Shown here: piece by piece, positions 34,075-45,480 of the stretch
Numbering within the stretch: position 1 is the stretch's first letter
Layout of the letters: each line of letters starts with the position of its first letter
DNA from: Panorpa germanica
Taxonomy: Eukaryota; Arthropoda; Insecta; Mecoptera; Panorpidae
DNA: 64,000 nucleotides
NCBI GenBank assembly: GCA_963678705.1
Contig: OY783204.1
Span: 22,640,759 to 22,704,758, forward strand
Direction: 5' to 3'
Notes under the pieces: model-generated
The model's database searches: none
Told to the model about the DNA's origin: nothing
What the model saw: only the letters and a program-made list of their open reading frames with translations
Translations under genes and position numbers: made by a program

Positions 34075-34938
34075 TCAGTTATGCAAGTTTTTACTAAGTA
34101 AAAGACTGTTATGCGCTCCGGATAGATGTCGCTGTAATTCCTGCGGAGTTTCAAACCAAACTGCAGTCGTACAAAAACAACATTTTGATCGATTGCCACC
34201 TTCTGGTGATGACAAAACATTCCGATGTACAGAACCTAAATGTTTTATAAGATGAGCCTTTTGTTTAAACATTGCTAGACATAATCGACACGCAAAAGGC
34301 TTCTCTCCTGTGTGTACTCGTAAATGTGTTTTCAGATTCCAAGACATGCCAAATTGTTTCCCGCAGTACTCGCAACGATACTCTCTAACAGGTGGCGCTC
34401 GCGCTGCCATCTGACCATCCACGGATTCAGACGTTGCTGTTTCCTGTACATCTTCCGGTTTAATTTGTAACGGCCACCCATGCCACGTGTGGCTGTAACC
34501 AGACGGTAAAGGTGACGCCATGGGTGGCGGTGCATCTGCACTAGGCGGACGCAATCTATCTTGTGGTCTGGTGGTAATCGGTTGTCCAGGGGATAGCGGT
34601 CGATCTGCTAAATAAGGTGGTGCTGAAACGGACATTGGCAGATTGGAAGGAGGAAGAAATCCTTTTCGAAATCTTGGAGGACCGAGGTCTTCAATATAAC
34701 TAGGGGAGAAGGGAACAAATGGTGGATTCTGTGCTGGTGAATTGTGAAATCCAGGTCGTCTTTTTCGATGGGGGGTTACTACATAATTTTCAGGTAAAGT
34801 TTGCACTAGAAGATCATGTTCAGGAGGTTTCAGAGGCACATAATCTTCTCCACCTTTTGTTGGGTCATAAGAATCTGAATTTTCCGAGTAGCATGCTTTA
34901 CGTTTTCTTGATGGTTCCGGGGAGCGTCTGCCGTCAAT
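34075..34938 (-). CDS. ken: ken, last coding exon (three zinc fingers)
   Basis: The acceptor TTGATGTTTCAG precedes 34938; the TGA stop is at 34075-34077. It encodes 287 residues: a Lys/Arg-rich start, the [18 protein letters not shown] block, a proline-rich segment, then the fingers. The third finger has wider spacing (14 residues between Cys and His) than the classical twelve. Confidence 0.95.
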   Translation of the reverse strand: MDGRRSPEPSRKRKACYSENSDSYDPTKGGEDYVPLKPPEHDLLVQTLPENYVVTPHRKRRPGFHNSPAQNPPFVPFSPSYIEDLGPPRFRKGFLPPSNLPMSVSAPPYLADRPLSPGQPITTRPQDRLRPPSADAPPPMASPLPSGYSHTWHGWPLQIKPEDVQETATSESVDGQMAARAPPVREYRCEYCGKQFGMSWNLKTHLRVHTGEKPFACRLCLAMFKQKAHLIKHLGSVHRNVLSSPEGGNRSKCCFCTTAVWFETPQELQRHLSGAHNSLLLSKNLHN

Positions 34939-37900
34939 CTGAAACATCAAACAAAATAAGTTAACAAACTAAGTAAAGTACCCTGCAGATCTTTGTAAAT
35001 TTTAATTCACCTTGGGTCCCACTGTTTCGACATCGACGTACTCTGTGTCATCTGCGGGTTCCTCTGGCCTTTCCACTGTTAGATTTATAGGGTTCAAAGA
35101 ACTTCTTCGTCTGCTTGCTATCCGAGCGACTTCTACCTGGACTGTTACCTGTGTCTGTGATAGCACGTCATCTTCATCGTCAATTTCACCTTCCTCTCGT
35201 TCATCATCGTCTACTTGGTCTTGTGTGGATGACGTTTCCGTTTTAACTGAAATCTTTGAATGTTTCTCTGTCTGCGATGTCGTGGCTTCCTTCTCGTCAT
35301 CAGTTTTGTGGGTACTTTCGTTACTGTTAATGTCCGTGGTCGATGGGGAGCATGTCGTTCTAGAGGTTTCTGTCGAATTTCTTGCACAGCGCCAAACATC
35401 AGATTTTATTTGTAGCAAATCGAATAATTCTTGCATTTGGTCAATTTCGCTTGACTGAAAAAGAATATATCTGTGTTACTTTATAATTTAAAAATAGTGG
35501 AAAATTGTTTGTGGAAAATGGAATACTATACTTACTTGTACACATGCTTGTCCGCTGTACAGGAAATCCAACAAGTGTTTAAAGAGAGGTGCACGTATTC
35601 CTGGCACGTGCACAGTTGCCGTTGTTTCAAGAAGCGGTGAATCTTGCAGCAACCTCCTGAAAATAAAAATTGGAAAGTGTTATACTGGAAACTGCACATC
35701 AGGCGTAACTTTATACGAATTTATAATAAGCGCTAATACTAACTGCATCTGCATGTATATCTACTTATATATTAACTTAAATTATTATTCATTCTATGCG
35801 CATCGCTGGTTTAAGCCATTTTGATTATTTAAAATATAATTTCGTTCCTTTTTATCCACAATTTGAACTTTCTCACTAGACTGCCCTATATAATAATAAT
35901 GATATTATTATACAAAGATATGTTTAAAATATATTAAAATTCAACAAACCATCACGGTAATTAATTGTACCTTTATATATGAACATCCTCCATCTCTCTC
36001 ACACTAATGGGCTCCAGTTTATAATTATCGAATAATTTATTCCGTGCGGAGTTTCAACCATGTGAATTTCTTCAGTGAAGGAGCGGCTTTAGACTTTAGG
36101 TTGTTCTAATTAATACATTAGTCATATATGACATTTACGTTAAGTAAATTTATAATTATTTTAATAATGTATTATTGTTTGTAATTACATTTTAATTCCT
36201 GAGGATATTATATTGTATGTATGTATTTCCTTTAATTTATGATGAAAGATTTCTTAATTAAAAATATAATTTTATAATTAATGAATGATACAGACGATAA
36301 GGAAATCCTTGTCTTTAGATGGTCAATTATCGAAAAGTTGTAAAATTATAATTATTATTTGATTTATTTATGGCTCTATATGATGGTACTTCTTCCGGAT
36401 TCCCCACTATTTTAGTTTATACTCGCTAAACACAAAATAGGAATATTACTCTTTTATTGCAGATAATTTTCTGATGACGTGTTTTGCTATTTAATATTTT
36501 TATAAGAAAACCGTATAATCAATTTAATTAAAAAATTAAAACCGATTCAATTTTTATTATACGCTATTGACCATCTTCCTGCTAAACTGTTTTTGGAGGC
36601 ATTTGTTAGATCAGGACTTAAGGCGGATCCTCTACTTTTCCCATAACCTGATGATTAGGTTAAAATTCTAAAAAAGAGTAACAAATATTGGGGCATGCAC
36701 ATTTCAACAGACGACATTCTTTGAATATGCAATTATTCCATCATGTAACACTGTCAACCCGAATGTCCAATACAGAGTTTATTACATAATTACATCAAAG
36801 AGAATCATCTTTTTATTTAATAAATGCAAGATACACTTCAAATTCTTTGCTAAAATATCATTGTAATATATAACGTTATATAATCTTCCAGAAAAGTTGT
36901 ATTTACGTCAGAAATCGTAAGCATTTATCACTTTTCTTTCAAGTTTATTTAAATGTTTAAAAAACATGTATTAGAACCAGAGGCGACCTTAGGGAGTGGC
37001 AAGCAGGGCAACCGCCCGGGGCCTCGCATTCTCGCGCAACAACCCAAGTAGAAAAATTACTATATATATATTCGAATCTCGCGCCTCGCGCTTTAGAAAT
37101 TCCAATAGAATCACTGCGTATATCTTTTAAGGCATTCATGTACCTTAGTTTATCATCATTAATATTTGTCATCTTTGTGCTTGTTAACTTTTATAAAACT
37201 TCCAATAAAAAATTTTTATTTCTCATCAATTATCATCAAAAATACTTTCTTGCAATTTACATAAATTATACAAAGAACAAATGCCTCGCAAAGATCTGTT
37301 AACCCGGGGCCTCGCAAAGATGTGCAACCCCGTGGCCTCGCAATGGATAAGGCCGCCCCTGATTAGAACACAGTTTATTCACAAGAATACATAATTGCAA
37401 TCACGCTACACACAGTTACGTGTGTTTAAGGTTTAGTTAACGTAACAAAAGTTACCTGTTACGTAAACAATTTTAACTAATATTATTGGGAAAAATAAGT
37501 CTACTCTTTTGTCGATTAACATAGCTAACTTTTAAGAAACACGAAGACCGTTTTAAGGATTACATAATCTTAAGAACGCACTTTTAAGGGTTGCAGGCTT
37601 TCAAAGTAGCTATAACATAATAAAATAAGACCTTTTTAGATTAAATACGACTAGGTTTTGTTTAACTTGCATTACGGTGTTTCTAAATGCGTTGAGATAT
37701 TTGAATGAATTTTTTTCTAGAGCATCTTATAGTTAAAGGAAGAAAAATATAAAGTTTTAAGCATCTATTATCTGGATAAAGTCTCTCGATATTTAGATGC
37801 ATCTGATATAAAAAAAAATTGTTCCCAAGAGTTTGAATCAATAGGAAATCTAGAAAAATTATAAGAAAGCAAACAATTTTTTTCCTATTTTTTTATTACT

Positions 37901-40900
37901 TTTATCTATGCACTATTGACAGATACTATTTCCTTATTAGCAAAAGTATCTATTGCTTCGTATCTCTGAATCCAGATACAAAATGTTGTAACACTGGTTC
38001 TAGGCTAAGAATAAATGACTAAAAAACACAATCAGAAAATATTCCCACAATTAAAACAAATATTTTTAATCAAGGTCATCTTAATGTTGAATCTTACTTA
38101 CTTCATTCAAACTATCTCGATTCTGCCTCCTCTCTTTTTAAACCTCACCGCCTCACCCTTTTTCCGCGCGCCATGCATCTGTTGACTGCTTACGCTCTTA
38201 CGCCTGGTTTCACAACAGGCTTTTTTATTATTATGTAAATGTCTATTTTATTTCTGTACAAACTTCTAACTTCAAGTGTTTCATTTATTATTTATGAGGT
38301 TTTGAAATTAACAATAATTACGAATGACTCTTTACACTCGTAATATGGTATTAAATAAAATTTTATATATTTTATTGTTCAAAATAATTAGCATAGCATT
38401 TTAGTTATAAAATATTAAAATTAATATATTATATAACAATACCTACACTTCTTACTTTTATGTATTCATGTTCAGATACTTGCAAAGAATTTATGATTAA
38501 TTAAAAATGTTGTTATATAAAGGTTCTTAAAGATATTGCACATTTAAGAGTGGGCACGTTTGTACCTTGATGAAATGACTTGGTTTAATAAAGGGCCGCC
38601 TGGAGCCATACATAAATTACGTCACACAAATTTGTCCCATTGTCATGTCTTGTCACACATTGTGGACCCACCCCTGTTGTGACGTGAGACATTTGAAAAA
38701 ATATATATATTTTTTGTATTATTTTGTTTTTTTGGTCTTGGTTTTTTGTGTAGAAGCCGAATTTTTGATTAGGAGTGATGTCACAAGACTTGTTACTCCC
38801 CTCCCCCTCTTGCTACGTTTTGAGGATCCCCCCCCCCACTTCTGCCCTTGCATGAGACGTAATTAACGGATGTAGTCTGAGCGAAATAGTTTTGAGATTG
38901 CCTGAGGCGTTAAAACAAAGCGAGCATGCTCGCGGTTTCTATTGCACAACCAAGCAATACGAGCCCAACGTCAGTTAACAACTAAATATCACAAACTTCT
39001 TACCCTAGTTAAAATAATTTTTAACCAGAATTAACAAAACTAATTAAAAAATTAGAGAAAAGAGAGATTCTATTTTATCTTTAGTATATTTTATTATATT
39101 TAACCTTCAAACGATATGTGTCAAAATTTCATTACATTACGACCATTATTGCACAATTTACAGTGGTTTTAGTGACGCTACTTTTGTAAATTTGAACAAT
39201 GGAAAAATTTAAATTTCGTATGTTGATAGCATTGCTCCTTAATGGTGAAAAAAATACCGAATCCCATTAACACTTGTTGCACTTGTTATCTGTATGTCAT
39301 CCTACGAATTTATTGAGTGATACGTTAAGTAGAGGTAAAAGTGAAGTAGTAAGCACTTGTAACTTCAACACCATATGCGAAACGGAGCCAAACACACTTA
39401 ACTACCTTCCTACATACATGACATTATTATTTTTCCAACGCTGCACATTCAATCTTACCGGGGCCGGCCTACTTTCACCTCTGAATAACACAAATCGATA
39501 ATATCTATACTTAAGAGTCAAAAGTCATATCGATAAAAACAATTATTTTCCATGGATGTACAAGATTTTATAAATAATTAAATAACGTATTATAATAGTA
39601 ATTATAAAATAAAACACATTTCTTCAATTACCCGCAATTACTACATCAATTCTAAGATTGCCCTCCGGTAAATCTAACCAATGCTTAAGTACTTTTAAGT
39701 ACTCCCGCGTGCAATGTTTAGTTAGGTAAATGTATTTTTTTAATTTAGAACAGGAATATATTTTATAAACAGTCAAAGGGTATGAACTATCATTGCATAA
39801 AATGGGTGTGGCAAAAGGCAAACAAGTTACATGTAATTGGCAAAGCAATTCGCAATCTTGCTAGTTGCTAGTCGCTATCGCAATAGGATATGTTTTACAT
39901 TCATTTCTAATATTACTCTTTAATCCATAGTCCAGTCAAGATCTGATAAATGGTACTCCAAATATTTTACTAAAATAATTTTTTTTTAATTTTTAAAATC
40001 GACATATTAACCTTTTATCAATTGCACTTTTTGTGTTGTTCATTTAATCTCTCTTTAATCCTGCATGAAAAATATAAAATTTTCGCCGCGAAAATTTATA
40101 AAAAAAATAACTTTTTCACTAATTAATACATGTATATTTTTGCGCCCCTACTGACACTTGAAAAAAAGTAATCATTGGATTATATAGATGGTATATTCTA
40201 TTACATGCAATATACATTGTAAGTAGGGGCCTTAGCCATTGCGAGATAATGTATGTAAATTGTAAGTAAGCATTTTTATTAAATAAAAAGTTAACAAGCA
40301 CAAAGATGACAAATATTAATGATGATAAACTAAGGTACATGAATGCCTTAAGAGAAGACGAGTGATACAATACTCAAATAGGTATATACTAATGCATTTT
40401 TCTACTTGAGTTGTTGCGCGAGAATGCGAGGACCCGGGCGGTTGCCCTTTTTGCCACCCTCTAACGCCGCCTCTGTTAATAAGTATGAAATTTCCACGGA
40501 AAGATAATTTTTTTCGTCATCAATAATTGAGAGAGCAGACAACTGGCTATCAAATGTCTATTTTGTATCGCTGTAAACCGTTATGTGAAAAGTTACAGGC
40601 GTTATATACCATAACGCTAAGCTATATAACTCTGTTAAGCTTATAGCGTATAGACCCTGTCAACCCCATCTATTGTTAAATAATTGATTTAAGGAAGTCG
40701 TTCGAAATATCAAAGCTTCCGACGTATTAAATTGTATGTCGTACTAGTGTAGATGTATTGTAAAACTTATTACAAAAAATGTTTTATGTCGCATGTTTAT
40801 GTCGCACCAGTCTGGATCGACCATTATTTTAACGTTACGATAATAAGACGAAATTTTTCATAACGCTATCAAACAACATAACAAATAATAAAGCGATAAA

Positions 40901-41602
40901 TAATAATCAACGTTGGATACTTAACAAAATATAAGAATGGGCCAACTACAAAAAAGTTAATAAACACTCAGGTATTTATGATAAACTTCCTGGACTAAAT
41001 TTAAGAGACAAGTAACATGATCTAACGAAACTCTGTAAAAACATTTATAATTTAATATGGTGATACTGGACTATCATAATGTGTACTGATATTAGGAGGC
41101 AGACCGACGCTTGGCCAACGATGACTGTGGCTTAGGTTTAAACCGTGCGCGTGCATTGCAAATGTCATTTCATACTAAAAGGTTAGGTATGGAATATCGC
41201 GACGGAATATGGATCCTGCTCAAGAAATAATTGTGAATCACTTTCGTTTTTATATTGATGTTTTTATTATATTCAGTGCAGTTAAAATATATTTTGTGTT
41301 TATTCGAATTCTGTCTCACTTACACTCATTTCATTAGACCGAGTGTGAGTGAGACATAAGATATGTCGGATGTTGATGTTGCACTGTTTAGTAAGTTTGG
41401 ATTTTGAATGAGTGTTTTATGGTACAAACCTGACCAACGGGCTAGCTGCAGCCAAAACAAGCCGATGCGCCATTAGCACTTGTCCCTCACACACGATTGT
41501 CAGATCATTGGGATGTTCGCCTCGCTGTGCTGCGTATAGCTCCTGCTGTATGCACGCGTGATGCTTGCCGTAGTGCAGCGTCAGCAAACCCTCTTCAAAC
41601 AT
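34075..41602 (-). CDS. ken: Ken and barbie: BTB/POZ C2H2 zinc-finger transcriptional repressor, 4 coding exons, 533 aa
   Basis: The exons (41430-41602, 35536-35656, 35011-35454, 34075-34938) join in phase to 1602 nt. Seen: a BTB domain over residues 1-122 ([41 protein letters not shown]); an acidic stretch at 179-194; a NPINLTV motif at 219-225; the block [18 protein letters not shown] at 295-312; and three zinc fingers at about 433-455, 461-484 and 499-522, then LLLSKNL at the end. From memory, the 295-312 block, the fingers ([20 protein letters not shown]) and the terminus match Drosophila Ken almost word for word, so orthology is close to certain. Known role: a BCL6-like nuclear repressor of a subset of JAK/STAT target genes, also needed for genital development. 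It is somewhat shorter than fly Ken, mainly in the linker. The ATG at 41602 aligns with the fly start; the frame stays open upstream to the acceptor at 41628, so another start in a 5' exon is possible. Confidence 0.96.
35011..35454 (-). CDS. ken: ken, coding exon 3 (end of BTB, acidic linker)
   Basis: The acceptor TTCTTTTTCAG precedes 35454 and the donor GTGAAT follows 35011 (phase 0). It encodes [19 protein letters not shown], a Ser/Thr/Glu-rich linker, and the NPINLTV motif. Confidence 0.92.
35536..35656 (-). CDS. ken: ken, coding exon 2 (BTB)
   Basis: The acceptor TTTTATTTTCAG precedes 35656 and the donor GTAAGTAT follows 35536 (phase 0). It encodes [17 protein letters not shown] through LYSGQACVQ, the middle of the BTB fold. 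Confidence 0.92.
36978..37361. mobile_element. hAT-like non-autonomous element, family A (384 bp)
   Basis: Flanked by a perfect 8-bp direct repeat ATTAGAAC (36970-36977 and 37362-37369). The ends CAGAGGCGACCTTA and TAAGGCCGCCCCTG are inverted repeats. The body is shared with 40224, 51426 and 61206. Hydrophobic frames inside are not conserved as coding. Lies in ken intron 1. Confidence 0.85.
37399..37690 (+). repeat. Interspersed repeat family J
   Basis: Begins TCACGCTACACACAGTTACG and ends near AACTTGCATTACGG; contains GATTAAATACGACTAGGTTT. The best long copy in plus orientation. Confidence 0.6.
38600..38872. mobile_element. MITE-like element, family M
   Basis: Ends CATACATAAATTACGTCACA and TGAGACGTAATTAACGGATG are imperfect inverted repeats. 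It contains CCATTGTCATGTCTTGTCAC, also seen at 52030-52055, and C-rich runs typical of this family. No coding capacity. Confidence 0.55.
39100..39290 (+). mobile_element. mariner transposase N-terminal fragment
   Basis: From 39199 the plus strand reads [20 protein letters not shown], a diverged mariner transposase start, preceded by the same 5' region (GTCAAAATTTCATTACATTA) as at 7800. Lies in ken intron 1. Confidence 0.55.
40224..40475. mobile_element. hAT-like non-autonomous element, family A, degenerate
   Basis: Contains AGGGGCCTTAGCCATTGCGA and ends AACGCCGCCTCTG, with the GTTAACAAGCACAAAGATGA body of the family. No clear target duplication. Confidence 0.7.
40680..40815 (+). repeat. Interspersed repeat family D, diverged copy
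   Basis: GTTCGAAATATCAAAGCTTC, GTCGTACTAGTGTAGATGTA and TTTTATGTCGCATGTTTATG correspond to 16797-16895. Confidence 0.6.
41313..41355. other. Inverted repeat (hairpin) in ken intron 1
   Basis: GTCTCACTTACACTC (41313-41327) and GAGTGTGAGTGAGAC (41341-41355) form a 15-bp stem with a 13-nt loop. Read from the plus strand, the single imperfection is a G-U wobble. Confidence 0.6.
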
Positions 41603-41627
41603 GACGTCACTACCTCGACACAAGGAC
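41430..41627 (-). CDS. ken: ken, first coding exon (with 25 nt upstream of the ATG)
   Basis: The acceptor TTCTTTGTTGCAG precedes 41627, the ATG is at 41600-41602, and the donor GTTTGT follows 41430 (phase 2). It encodes the N-terminal half of the BTB fold up to AAASPLV. The acceptor shows at least one more 5' exon upstream, which I could not locate. Confidence 0.88.
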
Positions 41628-41629
41628 CT

Positions 41630-42225
41630 GCAACAAAGAATTTAGAAACATTAGAAATAAGTATATAAAATTTAGAAATATATGTAGAATTTATTTCAGC
41701 TCGGCTCGAAGTTAGATTTAGTTTCACTACCAACACGAGCCAAGTACCAACATGTATGTCTTGTATAACAAAATGACAAGCATCAATGATGGTTTAGTTC
41801 AACTCTTGACGTGGTGTGAAATGTATCTGAAAATCGACTGTACATTTAATAATAACGTTATTCCGTGACAGTAAGAAGCTTTGAAGCGAATTTATAAGTC
41901 TGTATAGGAAAAAGGATATCTGTATCGGAATAGAGGCCACTTTGGAGCATAAGAAACACACAGTATAGCAATAAGCATGTAAAAAGAAAAAGTTGTGTGG
42001 AAGAAATTATTCTTTCTGCGTATGAAAAATATGCTACAGCTAAAATAGAATCCATATTTTTACTGATTTAATAATAAAATTTAGTTTTATATTAAAAGAT
42101 AATATTATTATATTACTTTTTCACACTAATATAAAAATTATAATGGAGCGATATTTGCTCCAGCATATTCCAGTGTGTATTTAGCTTTAGAATTTCCTTA
42201 CATTTCCTTTGATTTATATTTACTC
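41630..42225. other. Intron or upstream DNA of ken, nothing recognised
   Basis: AT-rich and non-coding. The acceptor at 41628 shows that this is intronic in the ken transcript. Confidence 0.45.
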
Positions 42226-42229
42226 CTGG

Positions 42230-42345
42230 GACTACTTCATTTTAACATATTTCGATCTTACTACCTAATAAATTTATGATTATGTAAGCACATAATCAAT
42301 TAAATTGTGATAGCAACTAATCCCTGACAATATCATATAACGAAG
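42230..42345 (-). mobile_element. SINE family E fragment
   Basis: Shares CTACCTAATAAATTTATGAT, GTAAGCACATAAT and TAGCAACTAATCCCTGACAA-type segments with 22650-22770; head and tail are lost. Confidence 0.35.
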
Positions 42346-42349
42346 ATTT

Positions 42350-42900
42350 GGAAAGGATGAGAAAGATGGACCAAGGAAGATACAATACAAGCTACAGAAG
42401 GTTATAAACTTAGAAAACAAAGTGGGAAAGAATATGAAAATAATTGCTAGATTCAGGCTGGGAAATGAAGAAAGAGGCAGTAGGTATTGAGGAACAGTAG
42501 AAGAGAAATTGCGAGAAGGAAGAGGAAAAATTGGAATACATTAAGTATAGGTGTCAGGATAAAGTGGAAAGTGTATTAAGTTTGGAAGAGTTATTGCAAG
42601 GAAAGAAGGAAGGAAGAGAATGGATGATGGAGGTGAGAAGAAAGAGGAGAAACTTAGTAAGCAGAGGGAGTCGTGAGTAACGATTGCAAGAGAAGAGAAC
42701 AAAGTAGATAAATGGTGGAAGTAAAAAGGAGGCGGTGGAGAATGATAACAAGGGAGAAAAGAATTTAAAAAAAAAAAGTTAAACGTATGTAAAATGAACG
42801 TAAGGAGGTTGTAATGCCGTAAAGTCAGATAAAGCTATCAAAAGGCAATAACCAAAGTAATGTTTAAGACATATTCCTGTCCGTGTTCTTAAATATAATA
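42350..42900 (+). mobile_element. Non-LTR retrotransposon tail, family H
   Basis: Plus-strand frame reads KMKIIARFRLGNEERGSRY then stops; further Glu/Lys/Arg-rich pieces follow (LSLEELLQGKKEGREWMMEV). A 3' region with AATGCCGTAAAG resembles 27850. Degenerate. Confidence 0.55.
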
Positions 42901-43201
42901 AAGATTGAGAAACACCAACCGAGCAGTTATAATAAAATAATTAATGGATTTAATGAAGATATTAAAACCATGTAAGAATAATTTAAAACCCGTGCAACTG
43001 TTACGTTCACAAATGACGTATTTATTCATAATTTACGTAGATTTCTGATTAATTAATGTTTATTCTGATTCACTAGTCAAATACCTGCATGAATTTAAAT
43101 TATAAATTACGAAGACGACGAGTTTCATTTCATTGCTTTAATTTGCTAATTTCAAACTGTTCTATTGTTTACATTCTTAAAGATAATTTAGTTATCTATT
43201 T

Positions 43202-43260
43202 TGGTCCATTTTTAGAAAACACGGGGTTATCAAAAATGGTCCATTTTTAGAAAACACGGG
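43202..43260 (+). repeat. Direct duplication, two units, period 35 bp
   Basis: A 24-bp segment beginning TGGTCCATTTTTAGAAAACA occurs at 43202-43225 and again, identically, at 43237-43260. Confidence 0.8.
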
Positions 43261-44650
43261 ACTGATGCTCCTGATGCATTTGAGATGCAGAATTATTATC
43301 TTTGTTATTTTAATAACTTGCAATTGATCAAGTTGATCATAAAGATCATATAAATTGATGAGTGGTGCGTTATTCTAAGAGTAAAAGTGTTCATTGTCCA
43401 ATTTCGCTCCAACAGGCATGCTCCTAATCAATCATTTATAAATTCTGTATTATAAAATGTATAATTTTTACCTAACGTTACGTTTTATTTTTTAACGAAG
43501 TTAACATAATTTTGTAACATTAACATTAAATGTAATGTAACATTATATAATCTTGCATAAAAAGCTTTATTAAGCTCTTATTTAAGCTCTTCCCTCTATT
43601 AATTGCCATCTGGTATACAACAAAACGTACTTAAATGTCAGATACTAGTTACAAGCTGTTACAATGATGATATTATAAATGTAATAAACAAGAGTAAATA
43701 AAATTGATTATTTATTATTCTACATATTTCAATATCTGTTATAATCAATATCTACATATTTCTATGAGAGTAAAAATATCTTTAAAAATTAAGTGATAAA
43801 ACAGAAATTCAAATTGTCTTCCTAGATTGCAAATTTACTTGGAGATAAATGAAGCTATAACGCAATTAATCCATTTATTATATTTTCAATTCGACATATA
43901 TAAATTTTATTTTTGTGATATCTTTAGACGGCAAAATGGGTGAAAGTATTGTTGCTTGATCATACCACAAAAGTGCCAACATAGTAAGAGGTAGTCTTTG
44001 ATAAGGAAATAAACCGATATTAAATAATTAAATTAAAATAATAATAATAATACCTATAAAAAAACTTGATTAATAAAATTAATATCCTATTGTTACTATG
44101 ACATTGAATTTCAGGTAGTGCTAATCAGAGAACATATAAGTTGAGATATGAATGTATTAACAGAAGTCATATACAGTTTCCATGTACCCAACCCATAGCA
44201 CAGATCACAGCATCTCTTCCCACTCGCTCTCCTTCTCCTTCTCCTTCTCCAAACCTATGTCTTTGGTTAACCTTCACACGCGTCAGAGAGAAGTGTATGT
44301 GTCTTATTCAATAGAAATGTAATCAAAAAAATATAAAGAAAATAGTTATTATCTGCATGATGTAATACCTTAATAATTAATTGCACGTAGATCTTAAACA
44401 ATGAAGATTGTTGAAAAGAACACAATACAATGTTGGATTTCAACGCTTGAGAAAATCGCTGGAAAGTAACAGTGGGATAACAGGGCGGGCAGAAACGAGT
44501 ACGATACATTGTTAGAAGTGAAGTTAGGTAACTTTTGGTTCTGACAGACAGATAAATCACTAGATGTAGTACAGGTATTTAATAAACGAAGGACTCTATG
44601 TATCTCCAGAGCCGAATTAAAATTATAGGGAGCTAGGGGCGTCAAATAGA
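43261..44650. other. AT-rich DNA upstream of ken
   Basis: Contains a family J end fragment (43455-43520, TTTTTACCTAACGTTACGTT) and a short (CTCCTT)n run at about 44228-44250. Overlapping frames at 44267-44693 (minus) show no recognised domain. Confidence 0.35.
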
Positions 44651-44654
44651 AGAG

Positions 44655-44885
44655 AATTTGGTGAATTGTCCTGTTTTGTGACGTTTCTATCACTTTTGCA
44701 CTTCAATTATAGTTCGCATCAACTTTATATTCATTTGTATTCCGACAGGTGGAGTAGTTTCGCCATTTGTAGCCGATAAAATAGATATTTCATATGAACG
44801 ACTGTGAGAAACTGAACACTTTCATGACAAAAAAATCATACGCATCTTCAATATGACGGCAAAGTGACTCTAAAATAATTACTGG
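44655..44885 (+). mobile_element. TIR element family B, end-degraded
   Basis: The body (AGTTCGCATCAACTTTAT, TATTCCGACAGGTGGAGTAG, TTCGCCATTTGTAGCCGATA) is clear. The left terminus has lost CAGTAAAC, while the right end retains ATTACTGGG. Confidence 0.7.
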
Positions 44886-45219
44886 GTAATAAACCATAAT
44901 ACTTTTGCAGAAGTCGGATGAACTAGACTTCTTTTTGTGTTAGATCGATGTAAAAGTAATTTAACACTAAAGTCTCATTCCCATCTACTATTTTAGTTTT
45001 TCTTTTTAGTAGTAAGAAGACTATAGCATTTGAAACAAACAAAAAGAATTGAGAGTGGGGGAGAGATTTAACCCTAAGGAACCCCAGTGAGGTCAAGCAG
45101 ATATGCAGGAGCTCATCTACTGTTGGACTGTTAATACAAACATAAGGACTTCGCTAGCGAGAGCAAATTGAACCAAATACAAAAAATGTGACTTGAAGTG
45201 ATCAACTTAACTTAACATA

Positions 45220-45480
45220 CGTACTGAAGAAGAAGAGGAGGGGAGAGTGTTCAAGGAACAGAGGAGATGTTGAAACATGTAAAATAAGTGCGAGTAAAAG
45301 ATATATAGATAGATAAAAGGCAAATAGAAGAATTGCTTAAAGGAGGCAGGAAAGAAAGGTGGTGAATAGCGGAGGTACAGCGAAGAAGGAAGTATACATA
45401 GAGGAAAACGGAGTAAAACAAGGAAAAGAAGAGGCAAGATAAATGCAAATTAGAAGAAGATAAAAGAGAGTTAGTTTTAA
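45220..45480 (+). mobile_element. Non-LTR retrotransposon tail, family H
   Basis: Purine-rich block with broken basic frames resembling 27240-27760 and 42480-42760. Weak on its own. Confidence 0.35.

Larger units (their letters stand above)
35657..41429 (-). other. Large first coding intron of ken, repeat-filled
   Basis: About 5.8 kb between coding exons 1 and 2. It holds two hAT-like copies (36978-37361, 40224-40475), a TIR element (38600-38872), a mariner fragment (39100-39290) and two other repeats (37399-37690, 40680-40815). The stretches 35657-36977, 37690-38590 and 39290-40220 show nothing I can name apart from AT-rich sequence. A hairpin lies near the donor end at 41313-41355. Confidence 0.7.

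Noticed and set aside
34719..34964. 81-codon plus-strand frame
   Set aside because: Antisense shadow of the last ken exon.
35012..35458. 148-codon plus-strand frame
   Set aside because: It is the antisense of ken coding exon 3 and is serine-rich only because the exon is rich in GA-type codons.
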